Below, in pieces: positions 1-5,190 of a DNA stretch of 6,950 nt. This stretch comes from Dorea sp. (lineage in GTDB: Bacteria; Bacillota_A; Clostridia; Lachnospirales; Lachnospiraceae). The position numbers were made by a program, and so were the translations under genes. A model generated the notes under the pieces. It saw only the letters and a list, made by a program, of their open reading frames with translations, did no database searches and was not told where the DNA came from. The stretch covers positions 1 to 6,950 of the forward strand of contig JAEDLC010000097.1 of NCBI GenBank assembly GCA_016295505.1, given 5' to 3'. Position 1 is the first letter of the stretch. Each line of letters opens with the position of its first letter.

Positions 1-1760
1 AGTTCTTCCAACTGTTTTGGATCTACCTTTGTCGGCGCTTCTGTCATCAGATCAGATGCGTCCTTTACCTTCGGGAATGCAATGACATCACGGATACTGT
101 CCTGTTTTGCCATCAGCATTACCAGACGATCCAGTCCATAAGCAAGTCCTGCGTGAGGCGGAACTCCATACTTGAATGCTGTCAGAAGGAATCCGAACTG
201 TTCCTGTGCCTGCTCCGGTGTAAATCCAAGCACCTCAAACATCTTGCTCTGAATCTCCGGATTAAAGATTCTCACACTTCCTCCACCGATCTCATTTCCA
301 TTTAAAGTGATATCATAAGCTTTGGCACGCACACGTCCCGGATCACTGTCGATATACTGGAGATCCTCTTCCATCGGCATGGTGAACGGATGATGCATAG
401 CAGTGTATCTGTTCTGTTCCTCACTCCACTCAAGCAGCGGAAATTCTGTGATCCACAGGAATTTATACTCATTTTTATCCAGAAGCTCCATCTGACGCGC
501 CAGTTCCAGACGAAGCGCTCCCAGCACATCCCATACCACTTTATTCTTGTCAGCGGCAAACAGCAGAAGATCGCCGTTCTCTCCATCCATAGCCTGAATC
601 AGAGCCGCCATCTCTTCTTCGCTCATGAATTTTGCAAAGGAGGATTTGACGGTGCCGTCTTCCTGAATTGCAATATATGCCAGTCCTTTTGCGCCGTAAT
701 CTTTTGCAAATGATACCAGCTTGTCGATCTTCTTACGCGGCATCGCTCCCTGTCCCTTTGCATTGATTCCGCGAACCGTTCCGCCGTTTTCAATTGCACC
801 TTTGAACACTGCGAATTCACAGCCTTTTACCACTTCTGTCACATTATGAAGTTCCATTCCAAAACGAATATCCGGTTTATCGGATCCATAACGGTCCATG
901 GCTTCCTGCCATGTCATTCTCTGAATCGGAAGGGAAATCTCGATTCCCAGCACTTCTTTAAACAGCTTTGCAAGCAGTCTTTCATTGACATCTATGACAT
1001 CGTCTACATCGACGAAGGAAAGCTCCATATCGATCTGTGTAAATTCCGGCTGACGATCCGCACGCAGGTCTTCATCACGGAAGCACTTTGCGATCTGGAA
1101 ATACCGGTCATATCCGGAACACATTAATAACTGCTTAAACAGCTGCGGAGACTGCGGCAATGCATAGAAATGTCCCTGATGCACACGGCTTGGCACCAGA
1201 TAATCTCTTGCTCCTTCCGGTGTACTTCCGATCAGTACCGGTGTCTCAATCTCCAGAAATCCTTCCTCTGCCAGGAACTGACGTGTCAGTGTCGCCACCT
1301 GGCTTCTCATCATCAGATTCCGCTGAAGATCCGGCCTGCGAAGATCCAGATATCTGTATTTCAGTCGAATCTCTTCCTTAGTCTTGGAATTTTCTTCAAT
1401 CGGGAACGGTGGTGTCTCGGACTCTGATAATACTCTCAGTTCTTCCGGGATCACTTCGATCTCTCCGGTTGCCAGATTCTCATTCACGGCACCGGAACGC
1501 TTTTCTACTGTTCCCACAACAGCTACCACAAACTCCGCACGAAGCTTTGCAGCCTTTTCAATCAGCGCTGCCTCTGACTTTCCTTCCTCAAACACGACCT
1601 GAATGATTCCGGAGCGGTCTCTGACATCTACAAATACCAGACCGCCTTTATTACGATTTTTCTGTACCCAGCCCATAATGGTGACTTTTTCGCCTACATT
1701 TGCACTGGACAGTTCCCCACATCTGTGTGTTCTCTTTAATCCCTGCATTGACTCTGCCAT
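1..1760 (-). CDS. aspS: Aspartyl-tRNA synthetase (class II), 3' end cut by window edge
   Basis: Cytoplasmic enzyme that attaches aspartate to tRNA(Asp) using ATP. There are 586 complete codons from ATG at 1760, with no stop before the window edge. Bacterial AspRS is about 590-600 residues, so only around ten are missing. Visible parts: N-terminal OB-fold anticodon-binding domain (about residues 14-105, GWVQKNRNKGG followed by VDVRDRSG); class II motif 1 near 167-175 (GFLEIETPVL); GSTPEGARDYLVPSR at 178-192; motif 2 at 227-244 (FRDEDLRADRQPEFTQID); the bacterial-type GAD insertion domain about 290-405; IGGGSVRI at 491-498; motif 3 at 538-550 (GLAYGLDRLVMLM); and the bacterial signature DLMTEAP at 570-576. 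The start is fixed by AAAAGGAGA nine bases upstream; the next Met, at residue 5, has no such site. It lies 48 nt after hisS with no terminator between, so it is probably cotranscribed. Codon 38, at a tRNA-discrimination position, is Lys (see findings). Confidence 0.97.
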   Translation of the reverse strand, partial: MAESMQGLKRTHRCGELSSANVGEKVTIMGWVQKNRNKGGLVFVDVRDRSGIIQVVFEEGKSEAALIEKAAKLRAEFVVAVVGTVEKRSGAVNENLATGEIEVIPEELRVLSESETPPFPIEENSKTKEEIRLKYRYLDLRRPDLQRNLMMRSQVATLTRQFLAEEGFLEIETPVLIGSTPEGARDYLVPSRVHQGHFYALPQSPQLFKQLLMCSGYDRYFQIAKCFRDEDLRADRQPEFTQIDMELSFVDVDDVIDVNERLLAKLFKEVLGIEISLPIQRMTWQEAMDRYGSDKPDIRFGMELHNVTEVVKGCEFAVFKGAIENGGTVRGINAKGQGAMPRKKIDKLVSFAKDYGAKGLAYIAIQEDGTVKSSFAKFMSEEEMAALIQAMDGENGDLLLFAADKNKVVWDVLGALRLELARQMELLDKNEYKFLWITEFPLLEWSEEQNRYTAMHHPFTMPMEEDLQYIDSDPGRVRAKAYDITLNGNEIGGGSVRIFNPEIQSKMFEVLGFTPEQAQEQFGFLLTAFKYGVPPHAGLAYGLDRLVMLMAKQDSIRDVIAFPKVKDASDLMTEAPTKVDPKQLEE

Positions 1761-1768
1761 GTCACTTA

Positions 1769-1777
1769 TCTCCTTTT
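1769..1777 (-). promoter_or_regulatory. Ribosome binding site of aspS
   Basis: On the minus strand this reads AAAAGGAGA. The GGAG core ends 9 nt before the ATG at 1760. It supports that start over the in-frame ATG four codons later. Confidence 0.85.
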
Positions 1778-1791
1778 AATATTCTCAGAAT

Positions 1792-1804
1792 TCAGGAATC
1801 CTGA
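1792..1804. repeat. Short palindrome in the hisS-aspS gap
   Basis: TCAGGAATCCTGA is a perfect inverted repeat (6-bp arms, one central base), starting 4 nt after the hisS stop codon in transcript direction. As RNA it could form at most a 5-bp stem with a 3-nt loop. No U-run follows; the next transcript bases lead straight into the aspS ribosome binding site. It therefore does not qualify as an intrinsic terminator. It may be chance. Confidence 0.3.
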
Positions 1805-1808
1805 TTAT

Positions 1809-3074
1809 TTACAGTTCTGCCACTGAATCAGCATAACAATCTACGATCTCCTCATATCCGTCTGCCATCAGCTGTTCCTTCTGAAACTTTTTGTTTTTCT
1901 TCATATTTACAATGAGTACCTGCTTTCCTTCCTCACGGTCTGCCTTTGCCATGCCAAGTACCTTCAGCATGCCTTCCTTCGGCATCTTCTTCTCAAGAAG
2001 GTACGCTTTTTTCGTCTTTACGCTCGGCACTTCATAGCCATTTTCCAGAAGAAGCATTACAATTCTCTCAAATCCGATGGAGAATCCACAGGCAGGTGTA
2101 TCCTGTCCGGTAAACTTGCCGATCATCTTGTCGTAACGGCCGCCTCCGGCAACAGATCCGCCAAAATCATCCATTGTCACTTCGAAGATCGTTCCGGTAT
2201 AATAAGACTGACCTCTGACCAGCGTCGGATCAAACTTGATCGTGAATTCACACTCTTTTGCTGCTTCCACACTGGAAATAATCATTTCCATTCCATCTGC
2301 TGTCTCATCACTCAGGAAATCTCCCAGCTTGTCTTTTAAATAGCGGATTCCGGACACATCCGGAGCCACTTCATCAAAGAGATTCAGATAGGTCTCTACA
2401 TTCTCTTTTGCATATCCCATCTCTTCCAGCTCTGCGGCAACCCCTTCTGCTCCAATCTTATCCATCTTATCCAGAATGATGAACACCTCGTCATAATCTT
2501 CTGCTTTAAACCCACTGTAGGCAGCCATCGCTTTCAGGATATTGCGGTCATTGATACATACTGTAAAGTTCTGAAAATTCAGCTTGCCGAGCATTGCAGT
2601 CGTCGCCAGGATCAGTTCAATCTCCGCAAGATTGGATGGTTCTCCGAGAATATCGATATCACACTGCATAAACTGACGGAAGCGCCCTTTCTGCGGACGA
2701 TCTGCACGCCATACATTTCCAATCTGGAGTGCCTTAAACGGAGAAGGCAGCTCATTAGAGTGATTTGCATAATATCTCGCAAGCGGTACGGTAAGATCGT
2801 AACGAAGTCCTCCGTCCACTACATCATTTTCCTCTTTTGCTTCCTGTATCTTCAGCTTTTCTCCTCTTTTCAGAATCTTGAAGATCAGTTTTTCATTGTC
2901 GCCTCCCTGCTTGCTGCACAGATTCTCAATATGCTCTACACAGGGAGTTTCCATGGACGAAAATCCATACGTTTTGTAAGTATCCTTGATCAGCTGGATC
3001 ACATAATCACGGATCTCCATCTCACGGGGAAGCATGTCTTTCATGCCGGTAACCGGCTTTTTCTTTAATGCCAT
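1809..3074 (-). CDS. hisS: Histidyl-tRNA synthetase (class II)
   Basis: Attaches histidine to tRNA(His) in the cytoplasm. The protein is 421 residues from ATG at 3074, normal for bacterial HisRS. An in-frame ATG at 3080 would add Met-Val, but it lies only 1 nt from the AAAGGAG site, whereas 3074 is spaced 7 nt, so 3074 is preferred. Residue numbers here count from 3080. Motif 1 region is around 41-50 (SSMETPCVEH). LRYDLTVPLARY is at 92-103. Motif 2 is at about 124-146 (WRADRPQKGRFRQFMQCDIDILG). The histidine-binding motif is at 287-300 (LVRGQSYYTGTIFE), followed by GSVAGGGRYD at 308-317. Motif 3 is at 331-341 (CGFSIGFERIV). A C-terminal anticodon-binding region follows from about 356 but is short. 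The INDRNIL and DKMDKIG segments recall archaeal/eukaryotic HisRS (from memory of the family). The gene overlaps the 3' end of hemZ by 10 nt, suggesting translational coupling, and leaves no room for a T-box leader. Confidence 0.95.
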   Translation of the reverse strand: MALKKKPVTGMKDMLPREMEIRDYVIQLIKDTYKTYGFSSMETPCVEHIENLCSKQGGDNEKLIFKILKRGEKLKIQEAKEENDVVDGGLRYDLTVPLARYYANHSNELPSPFKALQIGNVWRADRPQKGRFRQFMQCDIDILGEPSNLAEIELILATTAMLGKLNFQNFTVCINDRNILKAMAAYSGFKAEDYDEVFIILDKMDKIGAEGVAAELEEMGYAKENVETYLNLFDEVAPDVSGIRYLKDKLGDFLSDETADGMEMIISSVEAAKECEFTIKFDPTLVRGQSYYTGTIFEVTMDDFGGSVAGGGRYDKMIGKFTGQDTPACGFSIGFERIVMLLLENGYEVPSVKTKKAYLLEKKMPKEGMLKVLGMAKADREEGKQVLIVNMKKNKKFQKEQLMADGYEEIVDCYADSVAEL

Positions 3075-4519
3075 AACCATTCTCCTTTACGTTCTATCAT
3101 CTCATCGATACGGGCAATGTAGGCATCGATCGCTTTTACATTTTCTACCCGGATCAGACGTGTTGTCTTCTTTTTCTTACTGCCAGGCACCGGAACCGGA
3201 TCCTTCAGCACCAGCTTGGTCGAAGCTCCCGCTCCCGCGGCAATAATGGATTGTTTTTCCTCCATAATTAGTATATTGTATATTCCCGCTTTGTCAACCT
3301 TTGCATAACCAACATTTTCGAAATTTCCGGCAATATTTTTCTGGCGATACAGATAATACGGGTATAATTCCATCTTTTTTGCAGCTTTCTGAGCTGCTTC
3401 GATCATACCGGAAAGTGTCTCGTTCATCTGTCCGGCATCTGCACTCAGATCCTTCATCTCCATCCTGGCCGCCCGTTTGATTGCCAGTGAATGTACCGTC
3501 AGACTGTCCGGATGAAGCGCAGTGATCTGTTCCAGTGTATCTTCCATATCCCGGATATCTTCTCCCGGAAGCCCTGCAATGATATCCATATTGATATTGT
3601 CAAATCCCACATTTCTTGCCAGCGCATAAGCTTCCCTGATCTGCTCCACTGTATGCTTCCTTCCGATCGCATCCAGCGTTTTCTGCTGCATACTCTGTGG
3701 ATTGATCGAAATCCTTGTGACCTGATGCCTTTTAATGACCTGCAGCTTCTCTTCCGTAATACTGTCCGGGCGCCCGGCCTCTACCGTATACTCCAGAAGA
3801 TATTCTCTGGAAAAATTCGTATCGATGCAGGAAAGGAGACGTTCCAGCTGATCTGCATTAAGCGTTGTAGGCGTTCCTCCCCCGATGTATATGGTATTGA
3901 GTTTTTTCTCTCTGGAACGTTCTGCAATAAAACGAAGTTCTCTGCAGAGAGCCTCCAGATAATCCTCTACTCGATGCTTCCATGCCTCCAGGGATCCGGA
4001 ACTGAAGGAACAGTACGTACACACCGTCGGACAGAACGGAATTCCCACATACAGACTGTACCCTTCTTCATAATCCAGACGGTCCAGAAGCTGTTTCTCC
4101 CGGTTTGCAATCTCCCATGCAAGATAAGCCTTGTCTTTTCGCACCCGGAATTCCTCTGTAAACCAGGGAATAAAATCTTCTTCTTTTCTGCCCGTTTCCA
4201 GTTCCTGCATCGCAATCTTGGTTGGTCTGACTCCGGTCAGGATCCCCCATGCAAGTTCCCGTCCGGTTTTTTCTTTCAGCAGATCATACAGCTGAATATC
4301 AATCTGGTATTTTTTTTCTCTTTCATCCGCCGTGGCACAGATCTGCTCTTCTTTGATCTGCAGCACCTCTTCTTTCTGCTCCTTAGGAAGCTTTACCGTT
4401 ACATAATTAGAGGCTTTTTCCTCCGTCTGACAGGATATCTCCTCAGACGGATAAAAAGCCTTCATCATATGATACGTATTATAAGTATAAGCTTCACTTT
4501 TACATATAATCTGAATCAT
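3065..4519 (-). CDS. hemZ: HemZ: radical SAM coproporphyrinogen dehydrogenase-like protein
   Basis: Radical SAM enzyme of the HemN/HemW/HemZ superfamily, 484 residues, the usual HemZ length. An N-terminal HemZ-type extension (about 1-150, containing GILTGVRPTKIAMQ at 92-105) precedes the radical SAM core. The 4Fe-4S/SAM motif CxxxCxxC has its cysteines at 163, 167 and 170 (PFCPTVCTYCSF). Further core elements are IGGGTPT at 212-218, VEAGRPDSI at 246-254, ISINPQSM at 270-277 and NMDIIAGLPGE at 310-320. A C-terminal HemN-like region follows, with ENVGYAKVDKAGIYN after residue 390 and AAGAGASTKL beyond it. Family annotation is oxygen-independent conversion of coproporphyrinogen III to protoporphyrinogen IX. 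Whether HemZ proteins do this is less certain than for HemN, and no other heme genes are visible here. Start ATG at 4519 has GGAG 7 nt upstream. It lies 43 nt after the MBL gene and overlaps hisS by 10 nt. An A8 tract (coding strand) at codons 68-70 is a possible slippage site. Confidence 0.9.
   Translation of the reverse strand: MIQIICKSEAYTYNTYHMMKAFYPSEEISCQTEEKASNYVTVKLPKEQKEEVLQIKEEQICATADEREKKYQIDIQLYDLLKEKTGRELAWGILTGVRPTKIAMQELETGRKEEDFIPWFTEEFRVRKDKAYLAWEIANREKQLLDRLDYEEGYSLYVGIPFCPTVCTYCSFSSGSLEAWKHRVEDYLEALCRELRFIAERSREKKLNTIYIGGGTPTTLNADQLERLLSCIDTNFSREYLLEYTVEAGRPDSITEEKLQVIKRHQVTRISINPQSMQQKTLDAIGRKHTVEQIREAYALARNVGFDNINMDIIAGLPGEDIRDMEDTLEQITALHPDSLTVHSLAIKRAARMEMKDLSADAGQMNETLSGMIEAAQKAAKKMELYPYYLYRQKNIAGNFENVGYAKVDKAGIYNILIMEEKQSIIAAGAGASTKLVLKDPVPVPGSKKKKTTRLIRVENVKAIDAYIARIDEMIERKGEWLWH
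3082..3088 (-). promoter_or_regulatory. Ribosome binding site of hisS, inside hemZ
   Basis: Minus-strand AAAGGAG lies within the last codons of hemZ. It is 7 nt from the ATG at 3074 and 1 nt from the ATG at 3080. The spacing decides for 3074 and places hisS initiation within reach of ribosomes terminating on hemZ. Confidence 0.8.
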
Positions 4520-4526
4520 CTTTCTT

Positions 4527-4530
4527 CTCC
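4527..4530 (-). promoter_or_regulatory. Ribosome binding site of hemZ
   Basis: Minus-strand GGAG, in the context TGGAGAAGAAAG, stands 7 nt before the ATG at 4519. It supports that start. hemZ thus has its own good initiation site despite being inside the apparent operon. Confidence 0.75.
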
Positions 4531-4533
4531 ATT

Positions 4534-4544
4534 CTGACAGTCAG
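4534..4544. repeat. Short palindrome in the MBL-hemZ gap
   Basis: CTGACAGTCAG is a perfect inverted repeat with 5-bp arms and one central base, just upstream of the hemZ ribosome binding site. It is too short and tight for an RNA hairpin terminator, and no U-run follows. It could be a small protein-binding site or chance. No promoter boxes were recognised beside it. Confidence 0.25.
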
Positions 4545-4562
4545 GCAAGCACTTCGTACTCC

Positions 4563-5183
4563 CTATACGTAAGGATTATGGGTCTTTTCATAACCAATCG
4601 TGGTCTCTCCCATATGTCCCGGATACACATGTGTCTCTTCCGGCAGCACCAGAAGCTTATCACGCACAGAATGGATCAGGTCAGAAGTACTGCTGTTCGG
4701 AAAATCCGTACGTCCGACAGACATCTGGAACAGCGTATCTCCGCTGAAAAGTACATTTTCCTCTGCTATATAATAACAGCAGCCCCCTTTGGTATGTCCC
4801 GGAGTATGAATCACCTGAAATCTGTAACCGGCAATCGGAAGCGTCTGTCCTCCTCTGATATACTGCGCCCCGGAAAATGTATATCCTGCCGTATAAGTGG
4901 CAGACTGGTTCAGTCTGGGATCATTCATCGCATCCTCATCATCCTCGTGCACATAAACAGGAACATGGAATTCCTTCAGAAACTTGTCAATCCCCATCAT
5001 ATGATCAAAATGTCCGTGCGTAAGAAGGATTGCTTCAATCTGATACCCTTCTTCTTTTATGTGATTCATCAGATACTTCGGACAATCCGCCGGATCAATG
5101 ACAACGGTCTGTCTGGTCTCTTCATTTACCACCAGATAACAGTTGGTACTGATAATTCCTGTAACAAATCTCTCAATCTTCAT
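4563..5183 (-). CDS. Metallo-beta-lactamase-fold hydrolase, glyoxalase II-like (YqgX type)
   Basis: Small cytoplasmic metallo-hydrolase of 206 residues. It has the full dinuclear metal-site set: HGHFDH at 56-61 (His56, His58, Asp60, His61), His130 in TPGHT, the bridging Asp149 in SGDTLF, and His190 in YPGH. The N-terminal TGIISTNCYLV and VIDPAD (29-34) segments are typical of the short glyoxalase II-like family found in Firmicutes. It lacks the C-terminal glutathione-binding domain of full-length glyoxalase II. A thioester hydrolase activity is therefore plausible, but the substrate cannot be read from sequence. ATG at 5183 follows the relA stop by only 7 nt. The only Shine-Dalgarno-like bases nearby are a weak AGG 11 nt away, within the relA end, so translation probably depends on ribosomes finishing relA. 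No signal peptide or membrane segment is seen. Confidence 0.92.
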   Translation of the reverse strand: MKIERFVTGIISTNCYLVVNEETRQTVVIDPADCPKYLMNHIKEEGYQIEAILLTHGHFDHMMGIDKFLKEFHVPVYVHEDDEDAMNDPRLNQSATYTAGYTFSGAQYIRGGQTLPIAGYRFQVIHTPGHTKGGCCYYIAEENVLFSGDTLFQMSVGRTDFPNSSTSDLIHSVRDKLLVLPEETHVYPGHMGETTIGYEKTHNPYV

Positions 5184-5190
5184 ATCCGTT

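Noticed and set aside
1792..1804. Intrinsic terminator between hisS and aspS
   Set aside because: The stem is at most 5 bp and no U-run follows, so read-through into aspS is expected.
1761..1808. Promoter or T-box leader for aspS
   Set aside because: The 48-nt gap is far too short for a T-box, and no paired -35/-10 boxes were recognised.
3491..4537. A 348-codon plus-strand reading frame opposite hemZ
   Set aside because: It lies wholly antisense to a clear radical SAM gene with intact motifs. It is rich in Phe, Arg, His and Cys with no recognisable domain, and no good ribosome binding site was noted. It is a by-product of hemZ codon use.
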